A stretch of 64,000 nucleotides of DNA from Sacculina carcini (lineage: Eukaryota > Arthropoda > Thecostraca > Sacculinidae): the NCBI GenBank assembly GCA_916048095.2, contig OU696584.1, positions 7,622,204-7,686,203 on the forward strand, in the 5' to 3' direction. Made by a program: the position numbers and the translations under genes. Below the pieces are notes generated by a model. It was given only the letters and a program-made list of their open reading frames with translations, had not been told where the DNA came from and did no database searches. Positions 40,790 to 51,628 of this stretch are shown piece after piece. Numbering within the stretch: position 1 is the first letter of the stretch; each line of letters starts with the position of its first letter.

Positions 40790-42904
40790 TGCCTGCTTCT
40801 CGACGTTATTGCATAGCGACGTTAACCCGGCCCAAATGTCACTGTGCAACGAAACTCAACTGCACACATGCATGCTCCACACACGAAGAAAAGGTAACAA
40901 AAAAGCTATGCACAAAGCATTCAATCAAGGTCTGATGACTGTTGCAACACACGACACGCACACCATTAAATTCCACAGCCGATGAAACAGACACAAATAC
41001 GTAAAAATCACAATAAATATTGGACTCGCAGTATTTCAGACACGCTGATGTACTGAGCGGTGCTTCTTCCCGCACATACACAAACACAAACACACAAACT
41101 GGAGTTACCAGACCACATACTACAAGTTATTCGAGGAAAATTTCGTGAAAACCTGGTTAATCTTTCATATAACTGGAGTGTTTGGTTGCCTGACAGGCAG
41201 GACGGCAGAAGCCCCGCCCCGGTCAGGCAGTAGTCGAGAAAAGAACTACATGAATCACCGGGTTTTGAAACAAAAACAAATCCTGAATGCTGGCGCGCAT
41301 CAAAGACATTTTCTCGAAATATTGTCGAATTGGATGGTGATTACGAGAATCAATTATCAAATCACAGAATTTAACCAGTAACAACATAGATCTAGATATT
41401 TTAACAGGCAACACACGAACAAATGAAGACATGATACCCAGTATCTGCTGAGTATTGTGAATCAATGAAAATACAACACGAGACCAGCACAAATTGATGC
41501 ATGTTGCATTGATTATTGAGCATTGCATTGCAACAAAGCAGACAGGTGCAAATCGTATGGCCAATTTAAACGTAAAAATGATCATGGGCGTAGCCTGGGG
41601 AAAAAGCTCAAGGTTGGAGCATAACCCAACCCAACCCCAAGGTTGGATCATAACAAAGCCCATTTGGCTATATGGGTCATATTGATATATCATTCTACAT
41701 GAGACTCCTTGATTTGAGCTCAAGCTGCGCCCCTGCGAATGATAAGCATTACGCACTGCATGACGCATCAGTCCGAAAACAAAAACAATCCAGGAGATAT
41801 GTTTGATGCTGCGACTTGGAGCCCACCCGGGTGATCAGAGCAACTGCAGTGTGCGGCATTGCACAACACAGCCAAAGATAGTCCGGTGTAAAAATGCGAC
41901 CAGCTGTATAAATGTACAAATTAGCATATTTATGAACACGTTTCCAACAAACACACACACTCACACACACACGGTTCGTGTACGGTATTATTAGAAACAC
42001 CAATTATACAGCACCAGAGCCGTTGCGAGTAATTATGGGCCCCCCCCCGAAGGCAGCACTTGGGGCCCCCATTGTGAATATTGAATGCATTTATTAGATA
42101 TAATCACATAATACGTGAAGCAAAGGGGCCCCTCAACATTCGGGGCCCCCCGGCCGGGGGGTACGGGGGGCGGTTGCTACGGCTCTGTACAGCACAGGAG
42201 TACGCTGCAAACGCTCGGTGAATGAAGGAATTAAAACACCAAAAAAACGATGCAACAATTAGCGACCATTCAAAACCTCATAAAACTGACCACACACTAT
42301 TCATTCTACGTTGACGGGGACATAGTGCCCTGTAATATGCACATCTGCGCGTGAAATTATCTCACGCGGCCGAAAAGGCTCCGTCAAAGAAGAAGCTACA
42401 CGCGGGATAATAGGAAATTCGTGCATAAGAGCAAATGTAGACAAATACCCAAGTTGAAACGATTGTATTAAACAAGGTAGCTAACTTCAGCTTCCCGGGT
42501 GCTAATACAATTCATGTGAACTGTTGAAGGCAGCAACGCAAGTTTTTTCTGTTTTATACCCTTTTAAATGTTTTCATCTGTGCTGGTATAGCTCCAACGA
42601 TGAAATAAATAACCTTAACGCGAATCTGGGTTGCTGGGTTAGGCGGAGGCCGGTTACTACGGCTCTGCTCTGGACAATGTATATATTCAGAATGCTAGTG
42701 AAAAACGAACCAACGAAGATGTGTGAAAAATATTGCGACCAAATATTAGTCTGGCGTTCCAAATTGTGCATGCTTCTTCGGTTTCATCTCAAGTAGAAAT
42801 CCGCGACCAGCACATGCTTTGAGTTGTAAACTGTGGAAATATTCGCTATTACCGGATAAATATCTACTACACAATCAAGAAATATATGTGAAAATCGAGC
42901 TCAC

Positions 42905-44724
42905 CTGAGCGTGAGGAATACATCGAATGCCATCACGTTCATCCAGGATAAGGCGGCGATATAGCCTGTGTAGATGAAGAGAGCAACAACCCGACAACCA
43001 GTCGTCGCCGGACGAACCGAGCCGGCAGACAGGAAACTAATGTGGGCCGTCAACAAGCACAGACACAGAGCCGATAAATTCTTTCCGGACAAGTTGCGCA
43101 GCTCAGGTGCAAAACACACAGCCACCATGTGCAAGCATAGGCACACGATGGAGACCACAAGACACACAGTGGACAAGTACGTCAGAGACACGCTGAACTT
43201 GTCCTGAACCAGTTGCGGCACGCACATCGACAATTGCACGCCGTCATTTTCTCCATGACTGCGGTTGATCAGACGATACTGGTCGGGCAGAAGAACGGTG
43301 TTCTCATAGAGAGGCACCAATGCAGTCCCGTTCTCACTCAACACAAACTCCGACTGCAAGAGAACAATTTTCGTACAACGCTCGAATTGTTCGCTCAACT
43401 CATCATCGTCCTGAGCTTCAACTACTCCGGATGTTTCAGATCTGTTTCGACCAGTTCCATCAGTATTGTTGTCAACTGAAGTGTCGGATGTGACTGGTGG
43501 TCGCACTTGTTCACATTTTCCATCCTTCAGTTCATACCCAGCATCATTGTCGCACACCAAATCTCGACATCGATGAAAAAATGGGTCCCAGACCTGACGA
43601 CCAGCCTCGCAGTTGAATCCCACAGCACTTACATCTGAATCAGCCTCTCCAACCCCTGATCCTTTCCGGAAATTAAAATCATATAACAATGAGAATGCCT
43701 GCTGATTGAACTCGTTGAGCCAACTGTCGAAGGACAATCCTCGGGCGCTCAAATGCGGAGAACATAACAGTTCCTCACCGACTTCGACTCCGTTACAAAG
43801 TGCACAGTGGCGGTTGCGATATGCTACGAAACCATCATAAATGAACGCCGTGTACAAACCACAAAGACGAACCACCGAAGAGTCAGGGAAGTCGGCAGGA
43901 CAAGTGTCGACACTCAAACGACAGCGGCGCGTGTACACTTGCAGTTGTTCCGGGTACACGGGGTGAACGGTACATCGATGCTGACCGCCATCCATTACCA
44001 ACACCCAACTCCTCATTTGCTTATTGTAGATGACTTGCTGACGCACTTTCTGCTGGTCCACTCCGGTGCTAACATCGGGACATTCGAGACGGGCGGACCA
44101 GAACTGCACGTGGTCAGTATGACGGTCATTACACAGGGCACAGTAGACATTTGAAAACGTTACTCGTCTGCTTCGATCTGTGACAGGCAGCACCAACAGT
44201 GGGTCCTGTTCACCCAGCACCGACGGCTCGGACTCGTTCAGGTTTGAGTGATCAGAGTGGACAGTGAGAGGCAGTGCAGTGGCCGCCTCACACAGCTGTC
44301 TTACTTGCTGGCTGCCGTTGAAGCCGGCGCTGCACGACGACACCATATAGAAGCCGTCATAATGACGCAGACGACGACATGTCACACTGCCGTCACCTCG
44401 GTCACTGCTGACAATTGGTCGACGTTGGTGCTGGAAGCGCGCCGCGTCTAAACAACAATCGCCGTACTCAGCACACTCGTTGTCGCAGAAGCAGCCTCGC
44501 TTCTCCCAACTCTCCACTGGTCCTCGTCCATGACCGCCGCGGCCTCGACCTGCACACACGTGATTGCTGCACTTGGAAGTCAAGTTGCGCGCCACCAAGT
44601 CTAACGCAATACTCTCCGATAGCACGGTGAATTGGCAGTAACACGGGAGAAAGGTATTTGTGACGAGCACTGTGATAAACAACAACACAAGACACACACG
44701 GGTTTTTGATGGCCTCAGCGACAT
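42905..44724 (-). CDS. Methuselah-like GPCR, variable exon 4 (ectodomain + TM1-3)
   Basis: I chose the ATG at 44724 (MSLRPSKTRVCLVLLFITVL, a good signal peptide). An open frame extends 37 codons further up but looks like 5' UTR. 606 codons plus two bases, ending AG|GTGAGC. The first 60 codons are unrelated to cassettes 1-3 and carry a Gly/Arg-rich AGRGRGGHGRGPVESWEKRG before the shared CFCDNECAEYGDCCLD. The following block (RRLRHYDGFYMVSSC..LLVLP) equals cassette 1, not 2/3. A third private patch reads SPHLSARGLSFDSWLNEF. Stalk and TM1-3 match all others. With the constant exons it gives 840 aa. It is the farthest cassette from the constant exons. Confidence 0.9.
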
Positions 44725-44851
44725 TATTTCTACACATAACACGGTCGCATCACATTTACACACACCAACACGCACACGCACAACGCACAACTGGACCGCT
44801 GAATATGCGCGCCAAGCCGGATCTGCCAGACACAATTCGCTTTCAGTTGGA

Positions 44852-44923
44852 TGACGTCACAAACGGTAGCTATTCCTATTGGCTAAGATATATGACGTCT
44901 TGCTGATACGCTACTCCTATTGG
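44852..44923 (-). promoter_or_regulatory. Putative promoter of variable exon 4 (CRE and two CCAAT boxes)
   Basis: A full CRE TGACGTCA at 44852-44859 and CCAAT boxes (minus strand) at 44878-44882 and 44919-44923, the first about 155 bases before the ATG. The surrounding sequence is unlike that of cassettes 1-3, so the shared CCAAT spacing may be a kept function. Confidence 0.5.
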
Positions 44924-45169
44924 TTGATGAGCTATTATGTCCCGGTTTTTCCGGTCTAATTTTCGTCGAGTTGTGTCGGGAAATTACTACGCCAAACTAT
45001 CATTCAAACTCATCATAAAATGTGAATGTAAGTCTTTCTGCGGCATGCCACATCTACATTCCACTCACTTCGTGTATAAATGACCCATAACGTTAGCCGA
45101 CCAATGTTCTGAGTAATCGTGTCTTCATCTGTCTCTCTGTGCGTATGTATGTTTGTCCGTATATATATA

Positions 45170-45361
45170 TATATATATCGCATAAAGAAGTTGCACTCAC
45201 GCACCCGGTTATGTTATATGATGAAAAAAGTATACTTCATCGGGCACAATTATTTATGTATTAGTACGACGTTTCGCCTCTTGAATACTTGATAAAGCCT
45301 TGTTGAGGCGAAACGTCGTACTAATACATAAATAATTGTGCCCGATGAAGTATACTTTTTT

Positions 45362-45367
<6 letters not shown>
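45170..45367. mobile_element. Foldback element with hammerhead-like motif, copy 2
   Basis: Same (TA)n, CGCATAAAGAAGTTGCACTC lead and inverted arms as copy 1, with the simple centre CCTCTTGAATACTTGATAAA GCC. The hammerhead-like stretch is at about 45287-45325 on the plus strand. It is followed by (TA)n then (TG)n. Confidence 0.6.
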
Positions 45368-45420
<53 letters not shown>

Positions 45421-45580
45421 CATGTGTGAGTGTCTTCAGGGCTCTCCACTCTAGCAGCAAATTGCGATGACTCAACGCTCCACACGAACACCCTGAATAT
45501 CTCGACTGGGCGTACCTTCTAATCATCTTCCATTCCGTGTATGTCCGTGTGTGTGTATTTGTCTGTGTGTGTGTGTGTGG

Positions 45581-45617
<37 letters not shown>

Positions 45618-46333
45618 TACGTGTGTACGTGTACTTTCTGCGTGGCCTTGAGAATTCCCCAAGTCAATTTCAGCCATGTTTCAAACAGCTACAAATACGG
45701 GGAAATACGTGCATACGTGTGAATACGGTTGATACGTATTCAACAACAACAACAAACAACAACATCAACATGTTTTTGATATAGCGTTCTTTCGAGGGCA
45801 AAGGCGCGAGTAATAAAAGTATAGACACATGTGGGCTCATAGAGACCGGTATGGAGACAAAAATAAGGAGCACAAATCGACAGAAAATACATGGGTGCTT
45901 GCAAAATTGAATACATTTATACACACAAACACATGCACAACGCACACATACACACGCACATACATACACATACACATGCATACACATATATACACATACA
46001 TATGTGAATATTGTGATGAAATAGAGAATAAAATGGAAATAGAGAAAATATATAATGGAAATAGAGAAAAGAAAGCAAAGTGAAAATTAAGAAAGAAAAA
46101 AAAGCATAGGATATAAAAGATATTCACCAAATACGTGAGAATACGGGGAAACGTCGCACGTACGTAAAATAGGCAAATTGGTTCATAAAAATAGACGCGT
46201 ACATACAATCTCGTGTTCTGTTTTTGATGGAGCTTCATGAATAAACATCGTCCTCTTTATTCCTCGTTGGTTCTTGGTTGTATGCAAGGTTGCATACAAA
46301 TGTATTACACTTTGTATGTATGTGTGTGTGTGC

Positions 46334-46580
46334 CACTGGCGTATTCAGAGGGGGCGCAGACGGATGAGGCTCCCTCAAATGTATCCATCAACTCGTCATA
46401 ACCAAGAGCTTCACTAGAAGAGATCTAGAAAATATATATTCCTGTAGAATTGGTTGATATAAGCATTATCGCAAAGACGTTGCATAATGATGCATGTGCA
46501 TGACTGATCGCTCACAAATTCAGCCCCCCAAAAAAATTAATTCAGTCCCTCCCAAAATTGCACTCTTGATCCGCCACTTG
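46334..46580. mobile_element. MITE with CACTGGCGTATTC/GATCCGCCACTTG termini, copy 2
   Basis: CACTGGCGTATTCAGAGGGG at the left and TTGATCCGCCACTTG at the right. The interior matches 20069-20313 in reverse (TTATCGCAAAGACGTTGCAT, CAGCCCCCCAAAAAAATTAA). Confidence 0.65.
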
Positions 46581-46617
46581 TGTGTGTGTGCGTGTGTGTG
46601 TGTGGGTGTGTGCGTGT

Positions 46618-46719
46618 GTGTGTGTGTTTATTTGTGTATTATCTCATATGTGCGTATATATCTATGTAGCGTGAACGTGTGAATCGTTGTATGTCCGAAA
46701 ATATATACATCAGAACATG

Positions 46720-46769
<50 letters not shown>

Positions 46770-46908
46770 TGTGTGTGTATGTGTGTTTGTGTTTATTTGT
46801 GTATTATCTCACATGTGCGTATATATCTGTGTAGCGTGAACGTGTGAATCGTTGTATTTCCGAAATATATACATCAGAACATGTGTGTATGTGTGTGTGT
46901 GTGCGTGC

Positions 46909-46958
<50 letters not shown>

Positions 46959-46985
46959 ATTTGTGTATTATCTCACATGTGTGTG
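46618..46985. repeat. Tandem duplication, unit about 165 bases
   Basis: TTTATTTGTGTATTATCTCA begins near 46628, 46793 and 46956. The first two units continue GTGTAGCGTGAACGTGTGAA TCG and ATACATCAGAACATG before a TG tract. Confidence 0.8.
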
Positions 46986-47070
46986 TTTGTTTACATGTTG
47001 TAAATGTACACATATGTAGGTGTGACCGTGAGTGTTTTTGCGTGCTTGCGTGATCATATTGAGTGAGTGA

Positions 47071-47150
<80 letters not shown>

Positions 47151-47481
47151 TTTGTGTGAAGTTTCTGTAAACTTAAACGTCAGCACGCCAGATTTCTTGG
47201 TTGTACAGAGTGGTGTTAGTTTGCCAGACCGCTGTTGTGATAACTTTGATTGAAGTGCAGATATATTGCTGCATTGGGGTGGGGTTAACTATATATATTC
47301 CAATTCGTACGTTGCGTGCTATATGGTCCCTTCTCAGATACCACACTGCCGATACCAAAATGTTTCCAATTGAGTACATGAAAATAACAATTTCTAACTT
47401 TAATCCCCATTATACAGCTATTTCAAGTTTACTATTGTAAATTACAGATGCATTGTGAAAAATTCTATACAAAAATTAAGT

Positions 47482-47897
47482 ATGTTTTTGAACACATTTA
47501 TGCAGATGCGACATCCAGAGATCCAGAGATTAAAAAATTATTGATATATTTTACTGTCCAAAGTATTCCTCACAAAAATCGTGCGTGAAATTTTTATAAG
47601 CTCGACCAAGAATAAAATACCGTCCAAAATGTGCCAATACATATTCTTCACACTTGAAGTTAAATATTGCTGGAGTATTGTTTTATATTTTTTATTTATA
47701 TTTTTTATATTTATAGAGTTGTTGTTTTGGCTTGGCGTTTCGGCCAATAGTTTAGGTTATATAGTTAAAGTTATAGTATAGTTAGTTATAGTTAGTTAGT
47801 ATGGTATAGTTAGGTATATACTTATAGTTATAAGTTATAGTATAATAGTATAGTTTGAGTATAGTATGTTTTTGAACACATTTATGCAGATGCGACA
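47482..47897. repeat. 31-base direct repeats around a 350-base AT-rich segment
   Basis: TATGTTTTTGAACACATTTA followed by TGCAGATGCGACAT occurs near 47482 and 47866. Between them lie TATA/TTATAGTTAGT simple repeats (47755-47860). It may be a small local duplication. Confidence 0.65.
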
Positions 47898-48348
47898 TTT
47901 TTGACTTCCTTGGACACGTTTATGAGTTGTTTTGTCGGTGTGGTATGTGGACGTGGTCCGATGCAGCGACTCTGTGCAGCCTGTACGTAAGTTAATAGCG
48001 AATAACGAGGAGTCATGTAGAGTCGATAGTTGTTGCGTTTTGTATTGTGAGCCTGTAGAATAGCTGCAAAAATGTTGCACATTGTTCTAACCAACACTGA
48101 CATTTTTTCAAGTGTACTATTCTGAGTGTTCTACGTAGATCTGCACTTGTTTTCACTTGTTAACACCAGTTTCGTATATTTGCTATGACGTTTTAGGTGT
48201 GTGCAGTATTGTAGCTTTGAATTTTTATGTGTGGGTGTTTGTTGTGCTTGGCCGAAGTCGTTGAGTGGGTTTTAAATCAAAGTACTGTATTTTATGGCAT
48301 GTATATTTAGTTGTTTGTGTGCAATAGGTGTCATTGTTTCAGATAGCC

Positions 48349-51300
48349 ATGGAGGTTCAACCAATGTACTTTGAGCCGGGGTCCTTCATTGAAACAGTGA
48401 GTGTCCCGACACCTTAATGTTTTCTGACCGTATTTATCAGGGTTCATATCGTGTTAATTTTCTCAATTTGTACCTGGTGCATTTTTACTGTGTGATCACT
48501 GATACTGTGAAGTGGATTTATTTTGCCCGACTTTCGGTGGGCTGTTCTTGCTGGTCTAACGGTTCTATTTTACCATCTGCGGCACCATCAAAGCTATGAA
48601 GTTTGCTGCCGATAGGGCTTGTTATTGGTGTGCAAGCGTGCATCGAGTGTTAGATTATATGACACATCCCACTGTGCACCAATCTACAGCGGCTACTTCC
48701 GAAAGATTCCGTTGAACGTGTTGTTGAACGAACCCGGACCAGGACTTAGGGTCGACTTTATTGTGATGCACGTTGAGTAATGTGCTCATTTTGACTCATC
48801 ATGTTTTACCTCTCTGCCAACTGGTTCCAGCCTCCCATGTTTGTCTGTTTGTATTAGCGCATGTGATTCTCGTGACGTGTGCTGTTGATAGGCTGCTTGT
48901 TGTTGGTGTCTTGAACGGCGCGTGTTGTGTGAGCGCCAGGTGTTGTAGCGTGTTGTGTATCGCACGGAGCCAGCCAGACAGACAGTTAAGAGCTTGCTCC
49001 TCGCTCGCGTCGGTGCCTCGTGCACTCTGCTCACTGTCGGCCGCCAAGTTATGCTGCCGCGAGACTTTTTCCACAAACAGAAGCGCTCCTGGCTGGACCG
49101 TGTGTTGCCCGCACTCAAGCCCCAAACCGCCAAGCGCTGGCACGGTCGTCTCACCTTCCTGTACTCGGTGGCCACTTGGAACGCACTGGCGCTGGTTGGC
49201 TGGACTATCTGGAGGCGCTCGCAGCAGGACTCGAACTCGAGCGACTCGCCAACCGCCGACGAGCCGGAACTCAGTACAACAACTGCCGCCGTTGAGACCA
49301 ACTAGCAGCGTCGGTGTCAGAAGAGACGCGCTATTGCACGCCTCATGTGGTCCCTGCGAGCGACTAGTGCACTGTTTGTCAGCAAGCGAGCTCGCGCCAC
49401 TTGCCCCGTGCTACTGCTGCCCAGCGTTCGCTTGCCGGTGAGCGGCTGGCGACGTCGGGCCGCGCTGCGTCGCAGTCAGTGTCTGCGACGGCCTGAACAC
49501 TTGCTGGACGACAGCCAGCACCTGGACGAGATGGCTCGACTGGAGTGCGAGGCGGCGCGGCTGCGAGACACAACGGCCTCGCTGCAGCGACTACGACAAC
49601 TGGTCGAGACTGAAGGCAGTGACGGCGACGGCAGCGATTTGCGTCGGCAAATTGAACGAACACACGATACGCTCTGCAATCTGGACGACAGTGTGTGTGC
49701 CAGTCTGGCCACGATGCCCAACCTGCTGCATATTAACACTCCCGTCTCCCGACAAGATCGCATCATTCCGCTGGCCGAAGTTGATGATTCAGGTGTCCGT
49801 TGTCCGTCCGTTGATACGTCGTCGATGACTGATTCTCCGTCGGTGGATATTTCGCCGCGTAAGACTGCTGGAGGCGCAGTAGAAGCTCAGTGGCCACCGG
49901 AGTTGGTTGAGGCATCGGTGGCGGGCACGGTGTTTCTGCACGGCGACGCGGCGCTGGCCGAGTGTGCCCTGCAGGAGGCCGCCATCAACCACACACTCAC
50001 CGACTCGACGTCGGCAGCAGCTCGGGTCAGCTGTGCCGACACGGTCAGTGCGGCTGTGGCTGAAGCATGCTACGGCATGCAGCATCAACACATGCACATT
50101 GAGACTGCTCGATTGTGGCGTGTGCTACTGCACAACACCGACCGCCGCTCCGACACATGTCTGGTGGGCGGCGCCTCATTGCCGGCTGTGTGCGCCACGT
50201 TCGCTCGCTGCTCGCTGCACCGCGATGCACTGCCCATGCGTCTAGTGACGGCGGGACGGCAGTACGTGGCCGTGGAGGGGACGGAGGCGACGGCGACGTC
50301 CCCGCCGCACGCTGTAGCTCGGCTAGCGGAGTCCGCTCAGAGCACAGTGGTGCGTTCGTTGTCGCTCACCGCCGACACGCTCGCCTGCTGTCGCGAGTTC
50401 GATCGGCAGCTGGCACGGCAGACGGCGCTGGTGCGTGCGTTGTGCGACGGCCGTCACTTGCCGGCGTGCGGCGTGACAGTGCGTCACGTGGCGGCCGCAC
50501 GACTGGCGCCGTCAGAGTCGCGGCGTGTCGAGCTGCACGTGCACGCGCCGCTGCTGCCACGTGCCGTGTGTGTGGCACACGTGGCGCAGCTGGACGATTA
50601 CGTGGCGCGGCGTTTGCATGTGGCGCGCAGTGAGGACGGCGGCGAGCGCGCCATTCACATGGTCGACTGCGTGGTGCTGCACGTGAGCAGAATGTTGGCG
50701 TGTTTGCTGGCAGAGGATGAGAGTGGGGCGTTGTGTGTGGCTCACTGGCCCTCTGTAATCACGCCCTTCCTGCCGTAGTCATGTTGTCGTCTAATATCTG
50801 CCCCTTTCCATTTGAATGTGTGCCGATGTATGCCTGTGTGTGCTTGTTGCTGACTGAATGTGAAAATACACGTTTGAATGACGGATGTGTTATGCGTCGT
50901 GCTAAATCACTTGCTATACGGAAATGTCAGCTAAAAATCAGCCATGACCGCACAGTTATTTTATCACGTCTTCTAGTCATAATTTCTCCCTACAAATTGT
51001 GTGTGCTTAATCCTTTCCTAGAAAATTTAAGCTATATGAATGATTATTGAATTATTAAAATAAAGTTTTGCTGAGCCGTCGTTCGTATTTTTCGTTCGTA
51101 TCATAGCTATCAGGAATACATTGGGGTGCGATAACTGACTGTTGATTTTAAAAGAGTGCCAACGCTGAAAAAGGTTAACAACCACTGTCTTATATGCCAT
51201 TTTGTGTGTGTGCGTGTGTGTGTCAGACGACGGGCAACAAGGTGAGTCGTCACTCGATCTTGTGCGGCTCCAAGCACATCATTTTGACTGGCAAGAACAT

Positions 51301-51564
51301 CGTGGAAGCGGGCGCAATCATCAGAGGAGACCTGGCGGCCATCAGAACTGGCAGGTGCGTTTCTCTATGTGTTTGTTTATCCGTGTGTTGTCGTGTAGCG
51401 CCGCTCGCCTCCACATCTATGGTGGCGCCAAAATTGCCCCGGTGAGGGGGGGCAAGGGTAAAGACGCCGGGGGGCTTGGCGAAACATGAGCAACTAAACT
51501 CGAAATGTTCATGGTCAGGATTTTTGAAGGACTCCGGGAGGCTTCAGCTTCTCCAAGTTGTGTA

Positions 51565-51628
<64 letters not shown>

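Larger units (their letters stand above)
31643..41670. repeat. Tandem segmental duplication carrying GPCR cassettes 2 and 3
   Basis: Units run about 31643-35680 and 35681-41670, and a third begins at 41671. Each begins GGGTCATATTGATATATCAT and ends CCCATTTGGCTATAT. Units 2 and 3 are nearly identical through exon, promoter and intron. Unit 3 also carries an LTR element, and lacks a roughly 180-base G/C-rich block present in units 2 (about 31995-32165) and 4. The right part of unit 1 (27336-28413) belongs to the same family. Confidence 0.85.
45368..48348. other. Repeat-rich spacer between the GPCR cluster and DCTN5
   Basis: (TG)n tracts (45560-45620, 46720-46770, 46910-46955, 47072-47150), an AT/AAGA-rich stretch (46010-46120) and the repeats listed separately. 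No gene recognised; the DCTN5 promoter and 5' UTR must lie in the last few hundred bases. Confidence 0.5.

Noticed and set aside
25558-44724. Four independent GPCR genes
   Set aside because: Each lacks TM4-7, no such exon lies between them, and all keep a working donor in the same phase.
44725-44835. N-terminal extension of GPCR variable exon 4
   Set aside because: It would put 37 codons before a clear signal peptide; the ATG at 44724 is the better start.
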